Source of the DNA: Flavilitoribacter nigricans DSM 23189 = NBRC 102662
GTDB taxonomy: Bacteria > Bacteroidota > Bacteroidia > Chitinophagales > Saprospiraceae
Direction: 5' to 3'
DNA length: 64,000 nt
Assembly (NCBI RefSeq): GCF_002646595.1
Contig: NZ_PDUD01000020.1
Coordinates: 248,001-312,000 of the forward strand
The notes under the pieces were generated by a model. The model had not been told where the DNA came from. It did no database searches and worked only from the letters and a program-made list of their open reading frames with translations. This document shows positions 51,950 to 60,206 of this stretch, one piece after another; the stretch's first letter is position 1, and each line of letters begins with the position of its first letter. The translations under genes and the position numbers were made by a program.

Positions 51950-52693
51950 CTATTCTTCTTCTAGTTTAGGGAACTCCATATTCAGAGATTCCAGTTTCTC
52001 TACAATGGTTTTCGTGACGATATAGTTCCGGTACCAGCGTTTATCTACCGGTACGATCGTCCAGGGAACTACATCACAACGATTGATCACGTCTTCATAA
52101 CAACGCATATATTCGTCCCAATGTTCCCGTTCTTTCCAGTCATTGGCGTTGTGTTTCCAGTTTTTCTCCCGCTCGTCGATCCGTTCCTGAAGTTCAATCT
52201 TCTGCTGGTCGTAGCTGAGGTGGAGATAGAATTTGAAAATGTGGGTATTGTTGTCAAATTCCAGGAGATCTTCGAACGCATTGATCGCGGCGATCCTTTT
52301 ATCCACCCGTTCTTCCGTGATCCAGTTGTGCACCCGCTGGATGAGCACATCTTCATAATGCGAGCGGTTGAAGATCTGGATCATGCCCTTGGCGGGAGCT
52401 CTTTTGTGGACCCGCCAGAGAAAATCGTGGGCAAATTCCTCTTCGGTCGGTTTTTTGAAAGAGTAGACATTGATGCCGTTAAAACTGCAATCCTTGAAAA
52501 CGTTGCGTACCGCGCCGTCTTTCCCACTGGCATCCATGCCCTGGAAGATCACGAGTACGGCGTGTTTCTGTTCGGCGTAAAGCAGTTCCTGCAATTCTCC
52601 CAAACGTTCCACCAGCCGGTCCGTTTCCTTTTCGAGTTCCTTGCGGGTAATGCTTTCGGGAGGAAGGGTTGAAATTTCGGAGAGTTTGATCAT
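51950..52693 (-). CDS. ppk2: Polyphosphate kinase 2 family protein
   Basis: A 247-residue P-loop kinase of the PPK2 family. Walker A is IFQGMDASGKDGAVRNVFK (~49-67), the lid module includes FLWRVHKRAPAKGMIQIFNRSHYEDVLI (~90-117), and the end has WTIVPVDKRWYRNYIVTKTI. PPK2 enzymes use polyphosphate to phosphorylate ADP, GDP or AMP. The short single-domain type with this lid favours class I or III; the substrate is not decided. It complements ppk1 at 41-43 kb in polyphosphate turnover. Confidence 0.9.
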   Translation of the reverse strand: MIKLSEISTLPPESITRKELEKETDRLVERLGELQELLYAEQKHAVLVIFQGMDASGKDGAVRNVFKDCSFNGINVYSFKKPTEEEFAHDFLWRVHKRAPAKGMIQIFNRSHYEDVLIQRVHNWITEERVDKRIAAINAFEDLLEFDNNTHIFKFYLHLSYDQQKIELQERIDEREKNWKHNANDWKEREHWDEYMRCYEDVINRCDVVPWTIVPVDKRWYRNYIVTKTIVEKLESLNMEFPKLEEE

Positions 52694-52757
52694 GTATGGT
52701 ATTTTTCAATGACGGTCATCTGTTACCTGGTTCACTAAGCCGGGTAAGCAACGCCTC

Positions 52758-53690
52758 TTACACTTTCATTTTACTTCTTTTCACCAGGAAGGACTGGAGA
52801 ATGGGACGCACGCCCTGATTGATGTCCGCTTCGACGAAATCGATCTTATACTGCAGGCATTTGATCTGCAACTCCTGAATGAAGTTGGCCATTTGCTCCA
52901 CGTAGTGTTCTTTCACCTCCTTGGGCTGCAGTTTGACCCTTTCGCCGGATTCCATATCGATGAATACGTAGGGGCGATTATCAAAATCGAAATCGATCTC
53001 TTTGGATTTATCCACGACGTGGAAGAGAATGACCTCGTGTTTGTTGTGTTTGAGGTGCTGCAGGGCCGAGAACAAAGGTTCGACGTCTTCGGCGTGTTCG
53101 AACATATCGCTAAAAATAACCACCATGGACCGTTTGTGGATGCTGTCCGCGATCTGGTGCAGCGCTTTGGCCGCCGAGGTCGTTTTGTTCCTTTCGGGAT
53201 GGTCGATCAGGTGCTGGAGATAGGTCAGCAGCAGCCGGTAGTGAGAAGTACTACTTTTACAGCGGGTATGATTTTGCACTACTTCGTCAAAAATGCTAAG
53301 CCCGAAAGCATCCCGCTGTTTCATCAGCAGGTTCATCAGGGCCGCCGAAGCGAGGGAGGAAAATCGCAGCTTATTCATGTAAGCGTGCTTTTCCTTACCG
53401 GTCTGTTCCGGGAAATACATCGAAGAAGACGCGTCGATCACGATCTGGCACCGGAGGTTGGTCTCTTCCTCGAATCGTTTGACGAACAATTTATCCGAGC
53501 GGGCAAAAACTTTCCAGTCTATGTTCCGGGTAGGCTCGCCCTGGTTATACAGTCGGTGTTCGGCAAATTCTACCGAGAAGCCGTGAAACGGGCTCTTGTG
53601 CAATCCGATGATAAATCCTTCTACAACCTGCCGGGCGAGTAATTCCAGGTTGCCGATGTCTCTGATCTCAATATTGTCTAATAAGTTCAT
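52758..53690 (-). CDS. DUF58 domain protein
   Basis: A 310-residue cytoplasmic protein with the DUF58 core FAEHRLYNQGEPTRNIDWKVFARSDKLFVKRFEEETNL (in pieces at ~44-81), then a von Willebrand A-like part: CQIVIDASSSMYFP (MIDAS-like DxSxS, ~84-97) and VVIFSDMFEH (~190-199). DUF58 proteins generally accompany MoxR ATPases and other vWA proteins (batABD clusters). No MoxR gene is next to it in the window, although genes further along the chromosome cannot be seen. Function is probably chaperone-like assembly; not proven. Confidence 0.85.
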   Translation of the reverse strand: MNLLDNIEIRDIGNLELLARQVVEGFIIGLHKSPFHGFSVEFAEHRLYNQGEPTRNIDWKVFARSDKLFVKRFEEETNLRCQIVIDASSSMYFPEQTGKEKHAYMNKLRFSSLASAALMNLLMKQRDAFGLSIFDEVVQNHTRCKSSTSHYRLLLTYLQHLIDHPERNKTTSAAKALHQIADSIHKRSMVVIFSDMFEHAEDVEPLFSALQHLKHNKHEVILFHVVDKSKEIDFDFDNRPYVFIDMESGERVKLQPKEVKEHYVEQMANFIQELQIKCLQYKIDFVEADINQGVRPILQSFLVKRSKMKV

Positions 53691-53800
53691 ATATGGGATG
53701 TGTGATTACTGCCCGGGGCAGTTGGGTCATTCGGGCTGATCGCGCAGATACAGGTAAGACAAGGTGCAAAACCCGTGATTTACGACGCTTCGGCCTTTGA

Positions 53801-53838
53801 CAAAAAAATAAGCCTCTGTTTCAGAGGAAACAGAGGCT
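53801..53838 (-). terminator. Terminator of the thioredoxin gene
   Basis: A perfect 12-bp stem (AGCCTCTGTTTC and complement, 53811-53838) with an AGAG loop, followed on the minus strand by seven T residues, 27 bp beyond the stop codon. Confidence 0.85.
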
Positions 53839-53864
53839 CAAAGTATTAAAAATTTCTTATTTGA

Positions 53865-54191
53865 TCAAAGTGCAGCTTCGATTTTATCCGCCAAAGCCTG
53901 TTTGCTGGTGGTACCCACCTGCTTATCGATCACTTCACCGTTTTTCAGGATCAAGATAGTGGGGATGCTACGAATGCCGTACTTCATGGAGATTTCCGGA
54001 TTATCGTCAACGTTAACTTTTCCGATCAGCGCCTTGCCATCATATTCAGTCGACAATTCCTCAATAATTGGGCTGATCATGCGGCATGGACCGCACCATT
54101 CGGCCCAGAAATCCACTACGGCTACTCCTTCAGTATTTAAAGCAGTTGTTTTGAAGTTGTTATCAGTGAATTCGAATGCCATTTCTTGCAA
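53865..54191 (-). CDS. trxA: Thioredoxin
   Basis: A 108-residue thioredoxin with the active site WAEWCGPCRMISP (Cys33, Cys36) and the cis-proline region IRSIPTILILKNGEV (Pro ~77). Met1 or Met4 (MAFEFTD) may be the true start. It is cytoplasmic and reduces protein disulfides. It is monocistronic, with its own strong terminator. Confidence 0.95.
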   Translation of the reverse strand: MQEMAFEFTDNNFKTTALNTEGVAVVDFWAEWCGPCRMISPIIEELSTEYDGKALIGKVNVDDNPEISMKYGIRSIPTILILKNGEVIDKQVGTTSKQALADKIEAAL

Positions 54192-54387
54192 ATTTAGAGT
54201 TTAATAATAATAACCTTTTCTAGAACAGTATATGAACTGAATAAGTTGCAAATATAGTTATAATGCCCGATTCTACTGTCTGGGATAGGACAATATGACC
54301 ACACTAAAAACAATTTTAGGGATTGTATTTCCTTTGCCTATTTTAGACGTACTTTGTGGATAATAGTAACATTATAGCTGCGTGGAC

Positions 54388-55464
54388 ATGATAAAGAGAA
54401 AACACCTGGTCTGGATCGCTCTCGGCTTGCTGGCCTTAATAATTCGTTGGTTTTCAAGTGCTCATTTTATCGAACAGTGGTACAGTCGCGGTCTTTTTCT
54501 GGGTATTCGCTGGTCGATCGACTATCTGTTGGCGAGCTGGATCCCCTTCTGTATGATCTATCTGTTCATCATCGGGCTGCTTTTCTGGGGGTATTGGAAG
54601 TGGAAAAAAACATCTTTTAAATCCTGGACCTGGAAAAACTGGCTGATCGGCGGAACGGTGCGTGTGCTCGCATTCCTGAGCGGCCTATTGTTCTTCTTTC
54701 TCTTCCTGTGGGGATTCAACTACGGCCGGTTACCCGTAGAGGATCAATTGAAACTGGAGTTGAGTCCGGTATCTATGGAAGAGCTGCGGGATCTGATGAT
54801 CGATGAGGCGGAAATGTTGACTGCCCTGCGTACCGAGATCCCCGGTATCACCGATTCCGCAATCACCTACGAAAATCTGCCGGACCGGCTCGAACGCAAT
54901 TTGCGGGAAGATCTGGAAGGCTGGCTGGCCGGGCACGGCTTTCCCACCGTTGGTCGGGCGCGGGTGAAGCGGATCTACCCCAAAGGGATCTTTATGCGTT
55001 TCAGTTCTTCGGGTCTATATTTCCCGTATACCGGAGAAGGTCAGGTGGATGCCGGCCTGCATCCGTTGCAGTGGCCGTACGTGATGATGCACGAGATGTC
55101 CCATGCCTACGGTTTTGGCGACGAAGGAAGTTGTAATTTTCTGGCTTATCTGGCCGGTATCCGTTCGGAAGATCCGCTGGTTGCTTACGCTGCCCATCTG
55201 GCGTTTTACCGGACGGTAGCCACCAATTATCTGCGTTTTGAACCGGAAAAATACCAGGAGTTCCGGGCAAAGCTGCCCATCGGCGTGCAATCCGACCTCA
55301 ACGCGATCAATCAAAATCTGCAGGAGTACCCGGATATTTTGCCTCGCCTGCGTTACGCGGCATACGATACCTATCTGAAAGCCCAGGGCATACCGGAAGG
55401 AATGCAGAATTACAGCCGGGTGATCATGCTGGTGAAAGCCTGGAAAAAGCTGGAAAGAGGATAG
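54388..55464 (+). CDS. DUF3810 membrane protein with metallopeptidase-like HExxH motif
   Basis: The ATG at 54388 is preferred to the GTG at 54382. The 358-residue protein has three N-terminal hydrophobic segments (~8-25, ~45-68, ~82-110) and a ~240-residue C-terminal domain with MMHEMSHAYGFGDEGSCNFLAYLAG (~230-255). The HEMSH and downstream Glu look like a gluzincin site, and DUF3810 is a Bacteroidota family with this layout. No function has been fixed; the sequence suggests a membrane-bound zinc peptidase. It converges on the SUI1 gene with a 10-bp gap. Confidence 0.8.
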   Translation: MIKRKHLVWIALGLLALIIRWFSSAHFIEQWYSRGLFLGIRWSIDYLLASWIPFCMIYLFIIGLLFWGYWKWKKTSFKSWTWKNWLIGGTVRVLAFLSGLLFFFLFLWGFNYGRLPVEDQLKLELSPVSMEELRDLMIDEAEMLTALRTEIPGITDSAITYENLPDRLERNLREDLEGWLAGHGFPTVGRARVKRIYPKGIFMRFSSSGLYFPYTGEGQVDAGLHPLQWPYVMMHEMSHAYGFGDEGSCNFLAYLAGIRSEDPLVAYAAHLAFYRTVATNYLRFEPEKYQEFRAKLPIGVQSDLNAINQNLQEYPDILPRLRYAAYDTYLKAQGIPEGMQNYSRVIMLVKAWKKLERG

Positions 55465-55474
55465 CGGCCGCTGC

Positions 55475-55822
55475 TTATCCGCCGCTGGCTTTGGTTTGGC
55501 TGTATCCTTCGTTCTTAAGGAGATCAACCACTTTATCCCGCTGATTTCCCTGCACGATGATCTCTCCGTCTTTGGCCGAACCGCCGACGCCGCACTTCGT
55601 TTTGAGCAGTTTGCCGAGGTCTTTGAGGTCGTCTTCCGGACCGACAAAGCCGGTGATCAGCGTGACTTCCTTGCCTTTGCGCTGCTTGCGATCGATGCTG
55701 ACCCGCAGTTTTTGCTGTTGGGGCGGCAGGAGTTCCGCTTCCGGTTCGGATTCGTATTGGTAATCAAAATCGGGATTCGTAGAATATACGGTACCGATTC
55801 TCTTGTTCTTTTTCTTAGACAT
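55475..55822 (-). CDS. SUI1/eIF1-like translation factor (YciH type)
   Basis: A 115-residue protein: an acidic, disordered N-terminus (~1-35) and a SUI1 domain (~38-112) with RKGKEVTLITGFVG, LGKLLKTKCGVGGSAKDGEIIVQGNQRDKVVDLL (in pieces). The CGVGGSAKDGEI..QG motif is the SUI1 signature. Bacterial YciH proteins affect start-codon discrimination or act as stress inhibitors of translation. It probably shares a promoter region with nothing else; the next gene upstream (55834-56718) is in the same orientation, 11 bp away. Confidence 0.9.
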   Translation of the reverse strand: MSKKKNKRIGTVYSTNPDFDYQYESEPEAELLPPQQQKLRVSIDRKQRKGKEVTLITGFVGPEDDLKDLGKLLKTKCGVGGSAKDGEIIVQGNQRDKVVDLLKNEGYSQTKASGG

Positions 55823-55833
55823 ATTCCTTAGTT

Positions 55834-56718
55834 TTAAAACCGACGGGCGTAACCGATCATGGGGATGGCGCTGAAAAAACCGTCTGCTACTCCTAACACA
55901 CCAATTTCCAATCGGTTCTTATTTTTGAACCAACTTAGCATGAAATTGGGGATTATCCCCTCATTTCCCGGCGATACCCCCACATCGGCGTAGATCTTCC
56001 AGTTTTTCGCGAAAGCAGTACTGCCTCCAATAGTCACGATAAACGGAGAATCCTCCGGGAAAGCCCAGTCGCGGGCGGTGCCCGCCGTAATATTAATATA
56101 TTGTTGCGTACTACCAAACGTCAGTATCCCGAATAAATGGGAAATGAAGGAATCCGTTTCATGAGTGAATCCGATCAGGTTATTCAGGCCCACTCCCATG
56201 TAGAACTTTTCACTTAACTGGTAGGAGAGTTTGGACCGGACGATAAACAGAAAAGGGATCACGATGCCGCCCCCGATCGACAAATGGTCCGAAAGTCCCG
56301 CATCCACGATATTGTACAGAATGCTGATATTGCGGTATTCTCCGCCACCCCGCGGGTAGGGAAAAGCCGTCATGGAATAGCTCAGGTTTTCCTGCCAGTA
56401 ATAATCGCTTAGATCGTACAAGGCTCTGTACCGGGGGGAGTTGCGGATCTGATCCTGCAGCCAGCCCGCATTTTTTACCGGGCCCAGCCATTGGATCTCA
56501 CTCCGGCCGAAGCGCAGCGGACCGAGATCCCGAACTTCAAAAAGGACACTGTCTTCTGCTTCGGAAAGTATACGCCCGAAAAACACATCACCGCGGAGCG
56601 TTTGCAGTACCTGCAGGTCTTCGGTAATCAGCGTATCTGCCGGCAGATCAGTATCCTGTCCGAATACCGTTGAAGAGGTGAGAAAAAAGATGAGGAGCAA
56701 CGACAGTTTCCATTTCAT
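55834..56718 (-). CDS. Predicted outer-membrane protein of unknown function
   Basis: The start at 56718 gives a signal peptide (MKWKLSLLLIFFLTSSTVFGQ) and 294 residues; a longer frame begins at 56757. Residues ~30-75 form a small beta domain (LRGDVFFGRILSEAEDSVLFEVRD), similar to domains found before barrels in other Bacteroidota proteins. The rest has alternating strands with Gly/aromatic ends (terminal YARRF) like an outer-membrane barrel. The DUF is not recognised. A related layout, small beta domain plus barrel, is seen in the protein at 58943. It is followed 11 bp later by SUI1. Confidence 0.6.
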   Translation of the reverse strand: MKWKLSLLLIFFLTSSTVFGQDTDLPADTLITEDLQVLQTLRGDVFFGRILSEAEDSVLFEVRDLGPLRFGRSEIQWLGPVKNAGWLQDQIRNSPRYRALYDLSDYYWQENLSYSMTAFPYPRGGGEYRNISILYNIVDAGLSDHLSIGGGIVIPFLFIVRSKLSYQLSEKFYMGVGLNNLIGFTHETDSFISHLFGILTFGSTQQYINITAGTARDWAFPEDSPFIVTIGGSTAFAKNWKIYADVGVSPGNEGIIPNFMLSWFKNKNRLEIGVLGVADGFFSAIPMIGYARRF

Positions 56719-56886
56719 ACTAGGAGTTTTGTGATAAACGGTAGAAATAAATAACATTTACTTCAAAAGACAGGCAATACCGAAAATTAGTTGGGTTTCG
56801 GAACCGGCCAGGGCTTTTTTAATTCCGGAAAAATAGAGTAATTCGCCCCTAATAAGGATTTTTGACCGAGCTTTAACCAATTCATC

Positions 56887-57870
56887 ATGAACCAGATTAC
56901 CGATACCATCCTGATGGTCCGTCCCCGTCATTTCGGATATAACCCGGAGACGGCCAATAACAATAGCTTCCAGAGTAACGATACCACGCTTTCTACCGCT
57001 GAGATCAGCAAAAAGGCGCTTGGGGAGTTCGATAATTTTGTTGCGAAACTCCGGTCGGCCGGCATACGTATTGTCGTGGTGCAGGACAGCGAACAGCCGG
57101 TGAAAACGGATGCCGTCTTCCCCAATAACTGGTTCACTACCCACGAGCAGGGCGAACTGGTGACCTATCCCATGTTCTCACCCATCCGAAGAACGGAAAG
57201 ACAGGCCTACGCCGTCGCTACCCTCGAATCCGGTTTTGAGATCAACAAATGGGTGCATCTGGAAGATAAGGAACTTGAGGGCCGTTTTTTGGAAGGCACC
57301 GGCAGCATGATCCTGGATCGGATGAACCGGATCGTTTACGCCTGCCGGAGCATCCGGACCGATGAAGGATTACTGGACGAATTTTGCCGCTGGATGGGGT
57401 ACGAAGCCGTCATTTTTGACGCCTACGACCGGGAAGGTATTCCCATTTACCATACCAACGTCATGATGGCCCTGGGCACGACCTACGTGGTGATCTGCAT
57501 GGATGCCATCCGCAACGAAGAACAACGGCTCATCCTCAACGAATGCTTTGAACGGACCGGTAAAGAAGTGATCGCCATCAGTCTGGAACAGATGAATTCA
57601 TTCGCGGGCAATATGTTGCAGGTAAGCAATACGGACTGGACCCGATCCTATCTGGTGATGTCCCAGCAGGCTTACCTTTCGCTCCTGCCGGAACAGATCG
57701 ACCGCATCAGCCGGCACAGTGAGATCCTTTCCAGTCCGCTGGACACGATCGAGACCTTCGGTGGGGGCAGTGCCCGTTGCATGATGGCCGAAGTATTTCT
57801 GCAGCCGAAGCCCGTGGAAGAAACGGAAGAATCCAATTCTCAAATGCAGGGGACTCAGGACCGCAGGTAA
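56887..57870 (+). CDS. ctlX: Citrulline utilization hydrolase CtlX-type (arginine deiminase superfamily)
   Basis: A 327-residue amidinotransferase-fold protein. DAVFPNNWFTTH (~77-88), FLEGTGSMILDR (~138-149), IPIYHTNVMMALG (~185-197) and GGGSARCMMAEVFL (~284-297, Cys nucleophile) are the conserved active-site blocks of the CtlX group within guanidine-group hydrolases. The proposed role is hydrolysis in citrulline or related guanidino-compound breakdown; substrate is inferred from family. Its 3' end overlaps the convergent SDR gene by 16 bp. Confidence 0.87.
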   Translation: MNQITDTILMVRPRHFGYNPETANNNSFQSNDTTLSTAEISKKALGEFDNFVAKLRSAGIRIVVVQDSEQPVKTDAVFPNNWFTTHEQGELVTYPMFSPIRRTERQAYAVATLESGFEINKWVHLEDKELEGRFLEGTGSMILDRMNRIVYACRSIRTDEGLLDEFCRWMGYEAVIFDAYDREGIPIYHTNVMMALGTTYVVICMDAIRNEEQRLILNECFERTGKEVIAISLEQMNSFAGNMLQVSNTDWTRSYLVMSQQAYLSLLPEQIDRISRHSEILSSPLDTIETFGGGSARCMMAEVFLQPKPVEETEESNSQMQGTQDRR

Positions 57871-58613
57871 GAGGCACCGTTAATATCCAGGATAGCTCCC
57901 GTCATGAACTCGCTACCTTCGGAAGCCAGAAAGAGGATCCCCAGGGCAACTTCCTCCGGCTGGGCTACCCTCTGAAGGGGACTTTGCCGTCGGATACTAT
58001 CCCCTTCTTCACCCTCCAGCCAGGCCTTGGCCATGTCGGTTTCCACAAATCCCGGAGCAACCGTTCCGATAAAGATATTATAGGGGGCCAGCGCCTGGGC
58101 CAGGGACTGTCCCATGGCGTTCATGGCTGCCTTGCTGGCACCGTAGGCCGGCTGGTCCGGTTCTCCGCGAAAGGCACCCCGGGAGGAGACGTTGATGATG
58201 CGGCCGCCCCCGGCTTCGATCATATGGCGGGCTGCACAGTAGGTCGCATTAGCTGCACCGGTGAGGTTAATTGCCAGCGTATCTTTCCAGACTTGTTGCC
58301 ATTGGTCGTAGGAGACTTCGGTGATCGGATGCAGTTTGAAAATTCCCGCATTATTCACCAGGATGTCGAGACGGCCGAATTCGCGGACTACGGCATTGAT
58401 CATCTGCTCCACTGCGCCGGAACTTCCCAGATCGGCCCGGATCGCAAAATGTCCTTCTCCGGGAAGGGATTCAATCGTTGCTTTAGCCGCTTCGTTATCC
58501 GAATGGAAATTGATAGCTACCCGTGCGCCTTTTTCGGCGAAAGCCCTGGCGGTAGCCCGGCCGATCCCACGGGAGCCGCCGGTTATTAAAACCGTTTTCT
58601 CTGTAAAATCCAT
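57855..58613 (-). CDS. SDR family oxidoreductase (FabG-like)
   Basis: A 252-residue classical SDR. TGGSRGIGRATA (~11-22), NNAG (~90-93), NVSSRGAF with the catalytic Ser (~146) and YGASKAAMNAMGQSL (Tyr~160, Lys~164) are present. The end motif GAILDINGASYLRS matches FabG-like reductases. An Arg after the TGGSRG loop and NFHSDNEAA at strand 2 favour NADP(H). The substrate may be a 3-ketoacyl or small alcohol; not fixed. Overlaps ctlX by 16 bp. Confidence 0.87.
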   Translation of the reverse strand: MDFTEKTVLITGGSRGIGRATARAFAEKGARVAINFHSDNEAAKATIESLPGEGHFAIRADLGSSGAVEQMINAVVREFGRLDILVNNAGIFKLHPITEVSYDQWQQVWKDTLAINLTGAANATYCAARHMIEAGGGRIINVSSRGAFRGEPDQPAYGASKAAMNAMGQSLAQALAPYNIFIGTVAPGFVETDMAKAWLEGEEGDSIRRQSPLQRVAQPEEVALGILFLASEGSEFMTGAILDINGASYLRS

Positions 58614-58912
58614 GCCCGAATATAAGTAGTGCCGGTCGATTCTGGTGTATCCGGCACCGTATTTTATTAGCAGGCTTTACGGCAGCCGGAAAAAGCAGGT
58701 GGAAACAGAATGAATGATAAGAGTTTTAAGCAGCCGAAGGGCTTAACGCCTAGCCGGATATTTAGCCATAATTCTGCTGGATCATCAGCAATTAATGCCA
58801 GGGGAAGCGGTGGAAATAGCGGTCCGCCCGTGGCCAAAAATTCTGCAATAATTTTTCTCCTGGTTTAGGCCCTGACCACGAAAAAAAACGATCACTAATC
58901 TGGGGATTAGCG

Positions 58913-58920
58913 TAGTTTTG
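58913..58920 (+). promoter_or_regulatory. Candidate -7 element for the barrel protein gene
   Basis: TAGTTTTG fits TAnnTTTG, 22 bp before the ATG at 58943. The rest of the 329-bp divergent gap (58614-58912) shows no ORF or clear structure. Confidence 0.4.
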
Positions 58921-58942
58921 AAGTCTAAATCTCAATACCAGT

Positions 58943-60136
58943 ATGAAAAAAACGCTTCTCTTTCTAGTCCTCTCGCTACTGCTGGGGGCATCTCCCGCTA
59001 CCGTCGCTGCCCAAAGCGATTTTCGGGAAGGTTTCATCATCAATCTTTTACAGGATACAGTGCGTGGATGGGTCGATTACCGTTCCAATGCCCAGAATTA
59101 CAAGGCCTGCCGTTTTAAACTGGGAGGCGATATTACCGAATATACCCCGGATCAGTTGTCCGGCTTCGGATACGAGAACGATAAGGTCTTTCGCTCCTCC
59201 GTTGCCGAAGATGCCTTTGTGGAAGTACTCGTAGACGGTGCGCTCAGCTTGTATAAGTCGGCGGATCATTACCTGTTGCAGCGGCCCGACGGAGAAATGT
59301 TCCGTTTTCGCCAGGAAGCACTGAAGGAAGACGGCAGCAGCTCCGTAAATAACCGTTGGATCGGAGTGTTTAATGTGCTGTTGCAGGACTGCGCAGACAA
59401 CCTGATCAAGGAACGGGAAAAACTCCGGCTCAACGAACAGGTGATCACCCGGCTGACCGTTCAGTACCACCAATGCCGGAATGCCGATTACACGGTGTAC
59501 AAGTCCGGAAAACCCTGGACCCGTCTCGAATGGGGAGTCGCACTGGGCGCCAAAAACTCCAGCTATACCTTCAACCCATTGGTACTGAATACGGCAGATT
59601 ATCCCTATTTCGACGATGCTTTTAATTCGGTTGATCCCGGCGTGGGTATTGTTCTTGCTATATCCTCTCCGCGACTGTCCGAAAATTTTGCCTTTCAGCC
59701 GGAAGTCCATTTTACCCGATCGGAGTACCTGTCGGAGATCAGCAGGCAGGGCGTAGATACGGAAAACCGCTATACCACTCATATACAGTTAAATACGCTT
59801 TCCATTCCACTTTCGATCCGGTACAATTTGCCGGAGCGAAAAATTTCCGGTTTCGCTCAGGTCGGGGCCATTTTAGAATATCAGTTGCGGGCAGAGAGCC
59901 AAGTGCTGTTAGAGCGTTACGTCGGCGCAGAGGTGGTGAGTAGCCGGGAATCGAGTTTTCCGATCCGAAAGAACCAGGTTGGGGTCACGGCCGGACTGGG
60001 TATAACGAAACCCTTTAAAAGTTTTAGCGGATCGCTGGTGGTGCGTTACGCACAGCTCACCACGCCCAATCAGGTGACCGGGATCGTTCACAACAGTCGG
60101 CAACTGGGGCTTTATCTGATCCTGCTCAAACGGTAG
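58943..60136 (+). CDS. Outer-membrane beta-barrel protein with N-terminal beta domain
   Basis: A 397-residue protein with a signal peptide (MKKTLLFLVLSLLLG..VAAQ). Residues ~25-110 form a small beta domain (DFREGFIINLLQDTVRGWVDYR..KACRF), residues ~110-180 are helical, and the C-terminal ~220 residues are a PorT-like barrel (OMP_b-brl type, LEWGVALGAKNSSYTF ... GVTAGLGITKPFKSF). Such proteins are common surface or secretion-linked barrels in Bacteroidota. No partner is adjacent. It converges on the PKD-repeat giant, separated by a bidirectional terminator. Confidence 0.7.
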   Translation: MKKTLLFLVLSLLLGASPATVAAQSDFREGFIINLLQDTVRGWVDYRSNAQNYKACRFKLGGDITEYTPDQLSGFGYENDKVFRSSVAEDAFVEVLVDGALSLYKSADHYLLQRPDGEMFRFRQEALKEDGSSSVNNRWIGVFNVLLQDCADNLIKEREKLRLNEQVITRLTVQYHQCRNADYTVYKSGKPWTRLEWGVALGAKNSSYTFNPLVLNTADYPYFDDAFNSVDPGVGIVLAISSPRLSENFAFQPEVHFTRSEYLSEISRQGVDTENRYTTHIQLNTLSIPLSIRYNLPERKISGFAQVGAILEYQLRAESQVLLERYVGAEVVSSRESSFPIRKNQVGVTAGLGITKPFKSFSGSLVVRYAQLTTPNQVTGIVHNSRQLGLYLILLKR

Positions 60137-60140
60137 AGGC

Positions 60141-60185
60141 AAAAATAAAGCGCGCAGCGGATGACCCGCTGCGCGCTTTGTTTTT
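60141..60185. terminator. Bidirectional terminator between convergent genes
   Basis: A perfect 14-bp stem (AAAGCGCGCAGCGG and complement, 60147-60179) with loop ATGAC. TTTTT follows on the plus strand (60181-60185) and ATTTTTG on the minus strand, so it can serve both the barrel gene and the PKD giant. Confidence 0.88.
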
Positions 60186-60206
60186 GCGATTATACCAATT
60201 ACTCCG